From: Plazaster borealis
Taxonomy: Eukaryota > Echinodermata > Asteroidea > Forcipulatida > Labidiasteridae
Direction: 5' to 3'
Length of the DNA stretch: 64,000 nt
Assembly (NCBI GenBank): GCA_021014325.1
Contig: CM037467.1
Coordinates: forward strand, 11,856,773 to 11,920,772
Both the position numbers and the translations under genes were made by a program. Positions 1-18,063 of this stretch are shown piece after piece (the first letter of the stretch is position 1; every line of letters begins with the position of its first letter). The notes beneath the pieces were generated by a model. That model did not search any database. It was not told where the DNA came from and saw nothing but the letters and a program-made list of their open reading frames with translations.

Positions 1-237
1 AAGCTCTATGAAATAGGGCCCTGGTTGTAAAATCGTAATGGGGAGGCATGTCTGCAGTCACCATCATCCCTAAGGCTTAATTTCACAGGGTAGTGGGTTT
101 TTGTTCTGCTTAAGGCAGAAAATATTGCTTAACATCTTGCTGCTAAGCAAAACTAAGCAGGATACCAATTACATTTTGTACATGTGTACAATGGTATTTT
201 AGCTGGTAAGCTTATTCTGGTAAGCATGATTTGGGAT
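1..237. mobile_element. MITE-like elements, family P4 (one cut by the window edge)
   Basis: Bases 1-24 (AAGCTCTATGAAATAGGGCC) are the end of a P4 element cut by the window edge. Bases 78-237 hold a second partial P4 sequence (AGGCAGAAAATATTGCTTAA, TTTTAGCTGGTAAGCTTATT). Confidence 0.65.
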
Positions 238-247
238 TAGGTTTTAC

Positions 248-3200
248 CTCCTCATCCTGTCATACATTCTGGCAAGTTTGAGGGAGATCTCGATGACTGC
301 GCTGTCGTCTTGCGCCGTCCCGAAGGAGATCATTCTCTTCAGGGTCTCCTTGAAGAGAGCTTCTGCCTTCGTGAGGTTTCCGTGCCTCATGGACAGATTG
401 GCCATCTTCAATATACAAATAAAATAACTCTAATTAAAGTGCTTTTCAGTTGTCATTTTCAACTGGAAAATATCATCCATCAAAAGACGTGGCATAACAA
501 TAGAATGTATAAAGTTCAGGATTAAAATCATAGAGAACTGAAAGCATCTGACAAAACTTGCTTTAATAAAAAGCCTGGGGGTTAACTAAAACAAAACTTA
601 AGACAAAATCTAAACAAGGGCTTGAATCTTACAATGGACCACCGGCCTGAGGCCAGTGATTTCAGTGTCGGGCCAGTAACTTCAAGATAGGAAAAATCAG
701 GTGGTATTGTTTTATTTTCAATTCAACATCTTTATCTCAAAAGAATGATTTTCAAATGTTGAATTTGAGTCTCACAAAAACCTTTCAATCCTGCTGAGTA
801 TCACCCATAAAACAGAAGAGATAAATTTTATCTTACTGTTTGTTCAAATAAAACAGTTTAGATGATAAAACTGTGTTCTCACTTTGATTCTAGTCTCTTC
901 TCATTTTGATTCTGGTCTTGGAAATAAAATGCAAGTCCAGTAAAGATTTAAAGCTACAAGTCCTGCGGTCTTGTGGATTTTCCCCAAAAATTTTAGCCCT
1001 GAAAACATATACAGCATTTGAACTCGGAGCTTCATATAAACGCTTGAACAGGTCTTACTACATTCACCAAATTGATTCTAATCATAACTGTATGTCCTCA
1101 TTGAACTTGTTTTACTTTATAGTAGACTTCTTTAGACGTCCCTACAACAAAAGATCAAGAATCCTTATGGGGGGATGTGGGCTTGCTGGAGAGGGGTATT
1201 GTACCTGATCAAAAATGTATGTGATGCCATCTTGATGTTTTTGATCCTGCGCCAACTTGAGAGCCTCATGTAAGAGTTCTTCAGCTTCAGCAAGATTTCC
1301 TTTTCCTTCAGCCAACTGTTTATAAGAATTAAGACAAGAATCAATATTAAATGAAAATTTGATGATTAAAGTGACTCTTTAAACTTGTTTTCGGTCGGCA
1401 TTCAAATTTGTTTCTTTAATTGCAACGGCTTTCTGACACCCAATGGGTACCTGCGAGGGTAGAGATTGTTGATGTACATGTTTTTGATTGGCGACTTAAC
1501 TTGGCTGCTAGTGCTGCATACATCTAGGAGTTGAGAATGTTTCATGAATGCATTATAGGCACTGTACACGTTTGGTAATTACTCAAAATATATATTAGCA
1601 TAAAAACTTACTTGGTAACGAGCAACAGAGAGCTGTTGATAGTATAAAACATTGTGAGTGACGAATCCCTCTGAAGTAAAGTAGTTTTTGAGATAGAGGT
1701 AATTTCTCACTAAAATATTAAAAGACTTCAGCAAGCCTTTTGTTCTATCTGAAAGCACACAAATTTGTACAACAAAGGAGTTTTTTCTTTCATCATTTTT
1801 CTTGCAACTTCGATGACCAATAATTGAGCCAAAATTTTCAAAGGCTTGTTATTTTATGCATATGTTGGGATACACCAAGTGAGAACACTGGTCTTTGACA
1901 ATTACCAAACGTGTTCAATGACTTTAATGCCCAATGAACAGAGGGAGCACAAGTGTAAAGGGCTACAATGTAATTGTTGGCTTAAAGGCACCTACAAAAT
2001 GTCTCTAATTATTATTATTTTTATCCTGTTAAGTTTTGGTTCTCAAAGTAACTTGCAGTAAATCTCACCCAAGACTTCGCGATGAGAGTTTCCATGGTGT
2101 CGGGATCTGGGTCTTTCTTCACAAAACTGAACCCCAGGACAAACGCACAACACATCAAACCTATTGAAGTAAAAAACATAAACAATTTACAGAAGGAAAT
2201 AAAAATTGTGCCACAAATAAAGAAGTAAAAGTTTACACAAGTTTTGTTCAGTTTATACTCATTAAATATTCATAAATTTACATTTTTTAAGCAGTTTGAA
2301 GGTACATGTATGTTGTTAAAAATTTGGGAAATTGTCTGAGCTTCTGACTGAAGTGGATACCCTCCAAGAATGGCGCCCAAAGGAAGCGGTTAAATGCATG
2401 AGGGTACAACTGCAGATTCTCCATAAAGTTAGACGGATTTGTATTGAGTCACTGGAGCAACTTAAGTTTTCCTCGCCACAATTAAGAAGTAGGTGTGAAT
2501 ACTGTACAGTAAACTTTGTGGGCAATTTCAGGCATAAAAATGCCTGCTTTAAGTTGAAGCCCATCAATTTCCCTGGTCAGACGTTGTTGTAGGGCCAAAA
2601 AATAGAGGGGTTTCAGAGCATTGGCAGTAAAACAGCTACATTGTCAAAAGCTGTGCCAGTGCCAAAGTGGGCAGGGTTTGCCTTTAACTTTTTCAGGGGC
2701 AAGTTAGCTTGTCGGTTCACTAGTCCGTCAGCTTTTTGCACTTGTCCATATTTCATATGAAATATAAATAGGGATGCTTTTCAACACTAGACTAGCCAGC
2801 AGGACCACTTGGAGTGAATTTTGACTGGTCCTCAGGTGTTTTTTTACTAGCATTGGCCAGCAGGCCACTGTTACTGTTAGTGTTAATGTTAATTGTTATT
2901 AATAGAGAATGCTGGTGGGTATGATGGAGGTAGAAATAACTCTCTGAATAAAAATTGGATGTTAATACATGATATTTATAGGCTACTTAATACTTTACTT
3001 ACATGCAAAACCAGCGTAATATGTCGGTTCATAAATGGGCCTCCTATTTTCAAGAACAAAGGGTGGAAGCATCCAATTATTATCGTTTCCAATTTGCGAC
3101 GTCGTGGAGTTATCTTGATAAGCTCTGAAATTCTTTTTACTCGCTGGTCCCCATCCACTCTCCACACGTCTGCGGTAAAATTCTGGGTTGCTTTGCTGTT

Positions 3201-3714
3201 GCTGCTGACCTTCAAGAACATCGGACTCGTTAACTGCCATGTCATAAAGTGATGGAGGTGTTCGATAAAAGACGTCTCCGCCTGATGCCGATAGCGTCGG
3301 CACCCTGGGGCCGGAAACTTGATTTGCAAGAAGAGAACTTTTTTTCTGGCATGTCTGGACTTGGTCATCAAATTCATATTGCTGTCGTGTTTTGACCGTC
3401 TTCTTGTTCGTTGCAGCATTTGCGCTGTCAGTGTCAGGATCTGTGTGCTTCTGCTTACCGGCGGCCGCGGTGGGGAGGTCGGATTTTTTTGACTCGGCGG
3501 TCATGGCGGTTTCTGTTTTGTCAGTACAAAAATGTTTTGCCCAAATCTCTCTTCTTGATGCGACGGAAACATGATTTATATGCGGTATACTGTTGTACTT
3601 ACTACAATACGTCATGTATGACATCCGTGATGCCAAACACATCCCACATGACAGCTTTTTCGGGATTAATAGAAGCGGTAACAGTCGAACGGAAACCTGA
3701 TTGGGCGCCGCCAT
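248..3714 (-). CDS. TTC19: TTC19-like mitochondrial tetratricopeptide protein (3' end beyond left edge)
   Basis: The TTC19 family acts at the mitochondrial inner membrane in complex III assembly and upkeep. Exons read on the minus strand: 3714-3003, 2160-2069, 1315-1205 and 405-248, all in frame with GT-AG borders (357 residues visible). The first exon gives a basic N-terminus suited to mitochondrial import and a long low-complexity stretch. The exon 1/2 join creates a membrane segment (YYAGFACLMCCAFVLGFSF) followed by KKDPDPD. Exons 3 and 4 give TPR helices (GNLAEAEELLHEALKLAQ; MANLSMRHGNLTKAEALFKE; AVIEISLKLARMY) that match TTC19 in order and spacing. I chose the ATG at 3714 because its context AACATGG is strong; an in-frame ATG at 3750 would add 12 residues. 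The N-terminal region before the membrane segment (about 230 residues) seems longer than I expect for vertebrate TTC19. The last TPR exons lie outside the window. Confidence 0.86.
1553..1930 (-). mobile_element. MITE-like element, family P1
   Basis: Terminal parts CATTATAGGCACTGTACACG with TTTGGTAATT at the left, and AATTACCAAACGTGTTCAAT at the right, match the P1 inverted repeats. It lies in the second intron of the TTC19-like gene. Confidence 0.8.
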
Positions 3715-4051
3715 GTTTAGTTGGTGAAAATAAACCTCTTGAGGGCGCACTTTAAAATTAACGGTGTTGATTCAACCTCGTTCTCTCAGTTTAACACAGT
3801 CCATGTTTGAGAAACGCCCCCAAATAGACCAAATAGTATAGAAAAATAACAACCGTGGGAACGGTACTGATAATTGGTCTTGTTCATAGACTTATATGAA
3901 CATATTGGGAGACATTGGTAAACAAGCACCAGACTATATATGCACATAACAACAAGACAATTGATCAACAAGAGCTAGAGTTGGCGTCTGCTCCTGAGTC
4001 CTGGTAAATTCCGCACAAACAGAGTAGTATTTTCCCCAAGATTAATCCGTT
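3715..4051. promoter_or_regulatory. Shared upstream region of divergent TTC19 and BBS12 genes
   Basis: Only 337 bp separate the two opposed start codons, so this interval must hold both 5' UTRs and probably a common bidirectional promoter. I see no clear TATA box in a suitable place and no good RFX X-box, the element often found upstream of ciliary genes. The call rests on geometry alone. Confidence 0.5.
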
Positions 4052-7000
4052 ATGAATGGATTATCATCGTTGCAGGCATTACAAACTATATGTAAGTACG
4101 TCAACTGAAACATTTCTTATTTTGGAGTAAAGCTTTGTTGATACAATTAGATTACAAATGTAAAGTCAAAGTCACTGTCTCTGTCTGTGTCTCGTCTGTC
4201 GCCTGTCGTCAGAGTGTCACCATGAATCCTTCCTCAAATCAATGCTGTCACTCACTCATGTGTTCAAGACAATGATCGCAATATCTCATTAATGTTTTTC
4301 TTAAATAACAGGTTGCTCTGTGAGTTCATTTCTCGGTCCAAACACAAGGTAAAACCAAGTTGTTTCAACATCCCTTTCTTTGCCTTCTTTAAAATAAAAT
4401 AAAAAGAATGTGTATATATTTTTGTTTATATACTATAACACAATGGTAATGACATTGTAATTGTATGTGTGTAAGTGTCATTAAGTGACCTTGGTAAACC
4501 GATTTCATTTTCTACCTACATGATCAACATGATTGTGGTACATGTATACATGTGTACATCACTATGTACAATTTCCAACTACAGTTTTTGTATTTTCATT
4601 AAGAAATGTTATTCTTGTTTAGTATGAAGTGTATTCTTGGAGATGGTGGCGAGGATGGTCATCTTGTGTCAAGCTGCTGTGAGCTCATGTGTCATCTTGA
4701 CATTGAGGTATGTCCTTCTAAGTTCTAGTTCTACAATTGTTGTTCTTCTTCTTCCTTTTGAGTGCAGCTTTCAAATCATGATTGAAGATAAACAATACAA
4801 ATAATTTGTGTAACTTACTCACTGACTGACCTTAATCATTTTTCTGTCTCAGCATCCAGTTGGCCACTTGGCGATGGAGGCGTGCACTTCACATCATAAG
4901 ATGCACGGCACAGGGACGACAACCTTGATGACGATGGCTGGATTCTGGGCGGCGGAAATTCAGTTACTCCTTACTCAAGTACGGAACATTGTTGAATTAT
5001 GTAAATTTAATAAGGTTGAACTGACTGGTGGAACTCATTTAGGCTATTCGTCTGTTAACAGTCATTGTGACAAGTAAAAGAAACAGTTTATCAGAATGGG
5101 AAGTGAATGATCTTGAAAAGTGAGCAAAAAGAAAGTGTTTAGAAGAGTTGAACTTGAAGTTGAGTCATTTACAATCTTTTAAATTGTCAGTTAATTTTGT
5201 TTGTAATTCTTGTCTTTGGTCAGGGTGTTCCAATTTCAACGATCATCAGGTATGGAGACGAATGTCTGGAGCAGTGTCTAGAAGCCTTGGAGACAATTAC
5301 CGTACCTTGCACTAATCTCACAGTTCCCAAGACTCAAACATCCTTGAATGAGGCTCCACTCGCTTGTATTGAAGAGAGCCACAAAACATGCACAGGAGGA
5401 GATCTCCCGTTCAGTACGAGTGATACACCATACTTGCCTTCTCAAAAGGCTCACTCGGAGAGGCTCACTCAGAGTTGTGATTTCATCCAAGACATGGGTT
5501 TCCAAAAACGTAAACTCCACAGTTCTACCACAGATCACTTTACAGTTCAACAACAACATGCTGTACAATATCCTTCCGACAGATTCAACTCGACAGTTAA
5601 TCTAAAAGTAGAATGTTTTGCTGATAGACCGGGAGCATCCTTTCCCGAAAATGAGACGAAAAATTTAGACAGTTCCCAGAAGATGTGCCAACAAAGTATT
5701 GGTGAGCAATCCGGCATATTACAACTTTCTCCTTCAGAGGATGAGGATGGGTTTGAGGAAGTCCAGTTCAGTATCTCAGTCTCTCAACAACCAGCATTTC
5801 TTGGACAGATAAAAGCAAAGTCTAAAGCAGATGCTCCAGTGGAAATGGATGATAATGAAGATGAAGTGTCTTGGTTCTTTGATACAGAAGATGAAAGATC
5901 TGAGTATACGTTGGAGAAGCATCTGTCAGATTTGGAATTGTTGTCCACAGGTCGTCCTGAGAGTCTTAGTCTTGATTTTTTAACAGACACTCGCCTTAAT
6001 TTCGTTGACTCCAAAGACAGATCTGCAAGACAAAATTCTTCCTTAGTTGGGATAACTACAAATGAACAGGTGGATGAGATTGTTCAACTCTGTGCAGAAG
6101 TCGGTGGAGGAACAAGCGATGAGGAAAGTGATGAGTTTGATTCATGTTTTCCACCAGAAGATGAAAACGACGCTTCTTCAAGAGATTCCATTATGACAAA
6201 GAGCGAGGGGGTTATCGATAATCACCAAACAAGAAAACCGAGTGCAATTCACGAATCTATTCATAAGCTTTTGCTAGCCAAACAGAACAAAATCGCAACA
6301 GAGAGAACGGCCAAAGTCCAAAACAACAGTAGACACTTCAGAACTTTTGAAACTGTGACCGATCAGAATTCATCTGGCAGTGAGGTTACAAACAGATTCC
6401 ATGGCAATGACTCTGCACTAGAAAGTGAGAAAGTCCCAGAGCAGGTTGAGCACTTGCAAATTCCAGCCAAACAGCTGACTGCATCCGGTAACCATGGATA
6501 CCTTCCAACAAATTCACATGATACCATTCAATGTGATGTTGCCTTGGAAACCACAGCTCCTCAAGAAACAAAGATGCCAGATGCGGTACAAGATCTATTA
6601 AAAGCCAAACAGAAAAAGGCAGCAGCAATGAGACTAACCAATGTGCAAAATAGAAGCAGACATTTTACTGTGACCTCGGATCAAGGTCATGACCCTGAAA
6701 TGACCTTGTCTGTGTCACCAGGGGTCAAAGAGCCTTTGTTAAGAAACAATTTTCCTGAGGAGAAGATGCGTTTTCTTTCACAGGAGCAAAATGGGGTAGA
6801 TATACCCCCATCAAGGCCACATTTTCCACCAAATCTTGATGGAATAGCAGAGCCTGATATGTTGAATCTTGGGTAAGCATAGAAAAGTTGTGCAACAAAA
6901 GCAACATTTGATTTCATGAGGAAAAGATAGGTGTCTTCCGATTCTATGGACCTCTGTTCCTAGGAGGACAGGTTGCAGGTGTCCCTCAATAGAAGAGATG

Positions 7001-10000
7001 ACCCCCCTCCCCAACCCGTCCACCAGTGTTCATATTCAACCCTGCATTTGTGCATTTCTGAACACTAATTCAATTGTTATTACTCAATAGGCTAAGGCTT
7101 GGTCCACATCAAATGACTCCGGCTACGGCTATGGTCTTTGGCTGAGTGACAATGTTGAGGAATAGGACCTCTCAGCGATCCGGACATAGCCACAGCCAAA
7201 GCCATCAATTCGGACACAGTCTATCATCCAGATGAAACCATCTTGGTTTTGTATCCATATATCAATGGAGACCAAACCGAGGCTTGATCTAAAATAGTCA
7301 GATCCCTTTTCGATATAATGAGAATCTGTATTCATTGTTGCATTTTGTGCATTGGGAACAAAAATGCTGGTACTTTGTATGCATCCTCTGATTCAGGTTT
7401 GGACTGAGTCATGGAACTGATATGGAGATGAAGATCGTCATGGAAGCTTTTCAAATGCAGGCAGCTCATCATCGACTGAGCAACACTGAGATGTACGTGT
7501 TGGTATCACCCCCCCCCCTCCTCCCCCTTCTCAATAGAAATAAAGTAAAGGATGGACATCCCTTGCAAGGGCTTTTTCGGACATTGTTTCTCATTCAGTT
7601 TATTATTATTTTATTATTTGTATCTTTCTGGTCATGAAACCGGTCAAAAGCGCGACTACCACTGTAACCCGTAAACTGTAAACCTATTGGTTTTTAAACA
7701 CTTTTGGCAAATTTTAGGACAAAAAAACAACAACAGAAAACCCATATGATATAACCCATTTGGCAGTGAAACCTTTTGCTTCATGTATGTTGTTTTGTTT
7801 TGGGGTTTTTTGACATTGTTTATCTCTGATATTCCTGCAGGATATTTGACTTGAATCGAATCAGCGTGTGTACTATTCCAGGACCTGCAGCATCAGAGTC
7901 CCATTTAGAGTCAGGTGTGTTAGTGAAAACAGATAATCTTCAGTTGCCGTCGATAACAGCAGCTTCAACGGAAGGGTCTCTCCGAGCTCTGGTATGTACA
8001 AAGTAGGAGGTCAGGTTGGCTTCATGGTATCTTGCCCTGCTTTTACCTCTGTGGACCCCGGTTTGGACCCCCCCCCACCTCAAACTGGAGATTGTATGTA
8101 AACTGGGTTTCCAGTCTTTACCCAATGATGTGGGTTTTCCTGTTTGGGTTTTTCTCCCACATCTAAAACTGAGCATTTGTAATTCTTCATCGTATTCTCC
8201 ACACAGGTATCTTCAGGACTATGGGTTCCTGTGCTAGTCGCTTTGCAGGTCGCATGATTTCATGACCAGAAATATTTTTGAAAATGTTGATTTGCAAATT
8301 ATCCTAAATCAAATTCCACCGGCAAGTTTTGGTTGATTTTGAAAGACTCTCGACTATAAACCAACTAAGTTTTTACCTTTCGTACGAGGTCAGGCAGAAA
8401 GGTTTTGTGACATGCTGCAGGTGCTGTTGGATTGAAGAAGGTTTCTACAAAAGATGCCACAAAGAAAGTTAGGTTGTCTTTCCTCATAAACCTTCTTTTG
8501 TTTTATCCTCAGATCGTTAACGGAGATGCCACACCCAACTTCCGACATAAAGGTTTCAAGACTAAAACCACAAAGGTTAAGGTATTCACTGAGGGGACCC
8601 AACCATCAGTAAATCAAGAGAAATCTTGGCTAAGAGCTGTCATAAAGGTGTTACAGGAGGTAATATTTGAGTAACTCCTTTTAATAATAATAATAATATT
8701 ACTGAGTTCTTATAGAACTCTTTATCACACCCGATGGGTGTATCAAAGTGCTCAGTATTGGTTTAGAAGGTGCTGTGGCGCAATATGCTGCTGATCAAAC
8801 CAGGAACACGGGGCCAAACCCCTTTTCTTTTACGATAAGTGCACTGGGTTCTTTTACTTGCATTACACAACACAAGGGACCTACGGCTTTACGTTTTATC
8901 CGAAGGACGCAGCAATAATGGTTAAGTGTCTTGCTTAAGGACACAAGTGTCACAACTGGGACTCAAACCCACACTGTGCTGCTCAGAGACACCGGAGTTT
9001 GTGTCCGGTGTTCTTATCCGCTCGGCCACAACACTCCTTTTCCAATTTCTTAGATCTGTGAGTTAAAAGAAAGAAGAAATTTCAAAGATGAAAACAAATC
9101 TTGGGCTGATGTTTGTTAATATTGTTCATTGGATTTTGTACATTTCAAAATTTCGTCTCGACAGTTGAACATCAAACTGATTGTCCTCAAGGGTCACTCG
9201 GACGAAGACCTCTTGGACTACTGTCTCGCCTTGAAGGTCGTCGTACTCCAAGATGTTCCCTACAAGACCCTACAGGCATTGGGTGAAGCTTGCTCAGTTC
9301 CAATCCTCAAGTACATCGGTGATGCTACGATGAGCGACGTTGCGTGTGGTTTAACTATTGCAGGCATGGAGTCGGGGTGGGCGGACGGGGCCAGAGTGTT
9401 GTCAAACGCACTCCAGAGGGCTGTATACGCAAGGATACTCAAAAAAGGAAAGTTACTGCAGGTACGTTATCTCATATCGTTTGTCTCAAATTCAAAATGT
9501 AATTTCAAATACAGACAACTCAAAGTTATTTTCTGACTTGTATTTGTCGACAGACTGGAGTGCTGAGTAACCCTGTCGTAAGTCTTGTCGCGGCCTCGGA
9601 GGTTAGATTCTGGAAGAGTGCACACAGGCTCAAGGACGTGCTGCAATCCGGCCGGTGCCTCCCTGGAGCTGGTGTCCCTGAACGGACAGCGATGAGGCGA
9701 CTGCTGAAACTGAAAGGTACATGGTTGGTTTAATGCACTGTGGCAAAGAACTGAAATAATATCACTTGAGAAAAGACTGTATGACTTCCAACCTAAAGGA
9801 CCTATGGTTTAAATGCAAAAAATAGTTAATGGCCTGACGTTTCGACCCTAGCAGAGTCTTTCTCGAAAGGCTAAATGACTCTGCTAGGGTCGAAACGTCA
9901 GGCCATTAACTATTCTTTGCAATCTTGAATGGTGTGAAGCTTTTTAGTTATAACACAAAACAAATGTGCCTGAGAAATGTGATTTTGAACACTCCATGAA

Positions 10001-11218
10001 CTTTATTTTTACCATTGTAGGTTCAATGATTTTCCGTTTCAGAGGGTTGTAGGTCCCGTGACTACAAGTCAATTGATTTCAATTTGGATTGGAAATGTGC
10101 TGTCAGTAATGAAACTGAAATCTGTAAACAGAGTGTTTTTGATCTGGAGCCATTTGACGATTTGTTGTGAGGAGAGAGGTTCCCTGAAATGGATAATCAT
10201 TGGCTCAACCATTTGGCAGCCAATGGCAGTTGCTTTATTTAACTGTCAGGTGAGGAATGCCGTGACACCATGTTTAAAATTTCTCTCTTCCTCCTGAAGA
10301 CGATCTGGTTATACTGACCAAAACGTAGAGTTGTCAAACCACCAGTTCTTCTCAGAACCACTACTACTCAAAAGAGATTTTACACATGGTGTCACTGCAA
10401 ACCTCACCTGATTGTACTCCAAGTACACAAAGTTTCAAATCCTATTTATTTCAGTGAAAAAAAAAGACATTTGTATCATAAGAAAGAACTTTGTAATTTT
10501 GTCAAAAATTTTAAATACTTTCAAAAATGCTCTGCTTATCTTTCTTTCAGACAAAGGTCTTCAGTCTGATCACAATACCAGTATGTCTTGCTATCGAGAA
10601 CCCATCACATCGGCCTTCTCAAATGGATTTGTGGCCTATGAGGTTCAGATTTTGAAAAACATGGGGAGAGTAACTGACTTATCCCATGAAAAATCTCGTA
10701 TACTGCATGGAATTCAAGGAGACAGCTCGGAACCAGTTTATACTGGTTCCATCCAGTCAGATCCACATCAGCAAAGAGAACCTGGAATCCCTGTGTCTGA
10801 ATGCACATCAAACTCAGATGAAACGTTTCAGGGGTATGAACTGGATCAAACCGGTTCTAGCCAGTCTGATCTAGAACTAGCTGGACTTGATGATATCATC
10901 ACTCATAGAAGCAGCAAATATCGCATGACTCACGAGAACAACTCGCCATCATCAACAGGAATGGATTACTTAAACCATAAGACTCGCACTCAACAAAAGT
11001 TGCACAATAAACGCAATTTTAGGGAGAAGTTGGCAAATTTTGAGGGTAGGGAAGTTTATGATAGTTATTCGGCGAAGATAGCAGCGTGGGAAGGGGCCTG
11101 GTTGTTGTTGAAGACAGCCTTAAGAGTGGATGCTCATATTGTAACAGGCTTACAGGAATCTCACCAACACGGTTCATCAATCAACCGTTTCAACACGGGT
11201 AGATCGGTGATTTTATGA
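4052..11218 (+). CDS. BBS12: BBS12-like group II chaperonin-related protein
   Basis: BBS12 joins MKKS/BBS6 and BBS10 in the chaperonin complex that assembles the BBSome for ciliary transport. Twelve exons join in frame: 4052-4091, 4312-4348, 4623-4707, 4853-4978, 5224-6872, 7397-7492, 7841-7991, 8513-8659, 9165-9461, 9554-9716, 10043-10123, 10551-11218 (about 1179 residues). Family landmarks include SSFLGPN near the N-terminus, HGTGTTTLMTMAGFWAAE then GVPISTII, FGLSHGTDMEMKIVMEAF, IFDLNRISVCTIPG, SNPVVSLVAASEVRFWKSAHR, CLPGAGVPE, and C-terminal YDSYSAKIAAWEGAWLLLKT with DAHIVTG. It is much longer than vertebrate BBS12 (about 710 residues), mostly because exon 5 carries an acidic, Ser-rich insertion of roughly 450 residues. 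The end of exon 11 is uncertain: donor GTAAAC at 10124 keeps the frame, while the GTGAGG at 10167 does not. Canonical chaperonin ATPase motifs are not evident, as usual for BBS12. Confidence 0.9.
6246..6690 (+). repeat. Two-copy protein repeat inside the BBS12 insertion
   Basis: Two copies of a helical, basic motif lie about 325 nt apart in exon 5. The first reads HKLLLAKQNKIATERTAKVQ then NNSRHF; the second reads QDLLKAKQKKAAAMRLTNVQ then NRSRHF, and each is followed by a VT-DQ sequence. Both are embedded in acidic, serine-rich sequence. The likeness in frame and spacing points to an old internal duplication within the coding region. Confidence 0.8.
7091..7232. mobile_element. Inverted-repeat element, family P7 (diverged)
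   Basis: CTCCGGCTACGGCTATGG at the left is inverted as CCGGACATAGCCACAGCC at the right. It is related to the better copy at 63160-63312. It lies in the intron after the large exon of the BBS12 gene. Confidence 0.55.
8703..9036 (-). mobile_element. SINE-like element, family S1 (tRNA-derived head)
   Basis: This stretch lies in intron 8 of the BBS12 gene. Read on the minus strand its head resembles the D-arm and T-arm promoter boxes of a Ser/Leu-type tRNA (GGCCGAGCGGATAAGAACAC; GGGTTTGAGTCCCAG). Related copies lie at about 11283, 12929, 17080, 44080 and 47248. The body contains the family-typical stretch around CCGAAGGAC. Confidence 0.72.
9811..9928. mobile_element. Near-perfect palindromic element (hairpin, MITE-like)
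   Basis: The left arm (TAGTTAATGGCCTGACGTTT, continuing CGACCCTAGCAGAGTC) is repeated inverted at 9886-9922 with almost no mismatch, leaving a loop of about 20 nt containing TCTCGAAAGG. It sits in the intron between BBS12 exons 10 and 11. Arm identity suggests a recent insertion or strong hairpin constraint. Confidence 0.8.
10288..10412 (-). mobile_element. MITE-like element, family P3 (diverged copy)
   Basis: Read on the minus strand this resembles the stretch at 58210-58335, sharing a start like GGTTTGC(A/G)GT(G/A)ACAC, an internal CTCTTxTGAGT, and an end near GATCGTCT(T/C)CAGGAG. It lies in the last intron of the BBS12 gene. Confidence 0.55.
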
Positions 11219-11282
11219 AGTGCACCTTTGGGACGGCTGAAGACTTTCTTGAGGGTAGAGTGCCCAGAGTGCCCAATAATTA

Positions 11283-11682
11283 TACCAGAGTCTTATGTAG
11301 CGCACATTTCTACCATAAGGGTACTCAAGGCGCTTGAACAAAGAGCAACATTTTTAGGACAGGTTTGTTTGACATTGTTAAATTATTAGACCGATTTTTG
11401 TTTAGCAACTTATAAGGGTTTACAGGGTGCTGCAGCGCATTCAGCAGCCTCTGCCAGAGACACCGGGGCAAACCCCTTTTCTTAGCGATAAGTGTAACTG
11501 GGTTCTTTTTAGTGCACTACACAACGCACAGGGCCGATGGATTTACGTCCCATCCGAAGGACAAAACAATAGAGGTTAAGTGTATTGGCTTAAGGATACA
11601 AGTGTCAAGACCAGGACTCGAACCCACATTCTGCTGATCAGAGCTTGAGTCCGGTGCAATAGACCGCTCGGCCAGGACACGA
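11283..11682 (-). mobile_element. SINE-like element, family S1
   Basis: A further copy of the S1 family, just downstream of the BBS12 stop codon and probably inside its 3' UTR, since the nearest AATAAA lies after it. The tRNA-like head is at the right end (minus strand), with a box-B-like GGGTTCGAGTCCTGG and box-A-like GGCCGAGCGG. Confidence 0.72.
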
Positions 11683-11832
11683 GGGCCACGATATAGTCTA
11701 CAGGGTTCAGAGAGGGGATTTGAAAGGAGTTGTCGAAAGGCCAATTTTTTGCAGTATAAATCAATACTTTATACAAATTCTTCAAATACAATGTGCTGAC
11801 CAAGCATTCCCCCTGATATTATTGAAAGTTGA

Positions 11833-11838
11833 AATAAA
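11833..11838 (+). promoter_or_regulatory. Candidate poly(A) signal for BBS12
   Basis: AATAAA about 615 nt after the BBS12 stop codon, with overlapping repeats of the motif just downstream. It is the first convincing signal in the right orientation. Confidence 0.5.
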
Positions 11839-12577
11839 TAAATAAAAATTTTATGGAAGGTCAAATTTGTCTGTCTGGTTAGAAGTATAAATTATTTGTT
11901 TCCTAAGTGTTTTGGTTTTTTGGGGTACTGTACTTTTTTTATAGGTTTCACTGTTCTTATAATTTCAGCAAAAGTTTCTTCACAAAATAGTTTCTCAAAT
12001 TTCAGTTGAAGTTGTTTTGATGAGAAATGGATAAAACATTATTTAGTTAAATTTTGTTGAAAGCTGAGGGGTACCTTGGTAAATAACGTTGAATGACCCG
12101 ATTTTCCCCGAAAGAAATTTTAAATAATTTTGTTATCTAAATGAATTTTGACAGATGATGCTGTTTAAAAACAAAGAAACCTACAGACTTGCGCTTACCA
12201 GAGACAATTTACAAAGTATTTGTACAATTCAAACTTGTTTGTACATGGCTGATGGACGTGAGATAATGTGTTGATCCCAACAATTTGGATTTCTTATTTA
12301 TTTATTTATTTATTTGTTTGTGCAAAGCCGCAAAATAACTTTAACAAATCTATAATAATAACTATTGCAAAATTAAATCGAAATTGTGGGGTAAAATCGG
12401 CAAAAAATCTGACCTAGAATTCTTTCCGTTCAAGAAATTAGAATAATTTAATCTGTGTACAGTATTTGATTGGTGGAAAGTGTAGAAAGCTGGTCTGACG
12501 GCTGTTTTATGCTCAGTAGTATCTTTTCACTGTATAATTCATGCAACAGCCGTATAACCAAGCTTTGGGCTAACGTA

Positions 12578-18063
<5,486 letters not shown>

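Noticed and set aside
3715..4051. RFX X-box upstream of BBS12
   Set aside because: Only loose half-sites such as GGTAAAC are visible. No GTTGCC-like pair with proper spacing.
10124..10550. An extra coding exon between 10124 and 10550 in BBS12
   Set aside because: The frame joins directly from donor 10124 to acceptor 10550, and the intervening sequence is mostly a P3 repeat. I cannot exclude a very small exon.
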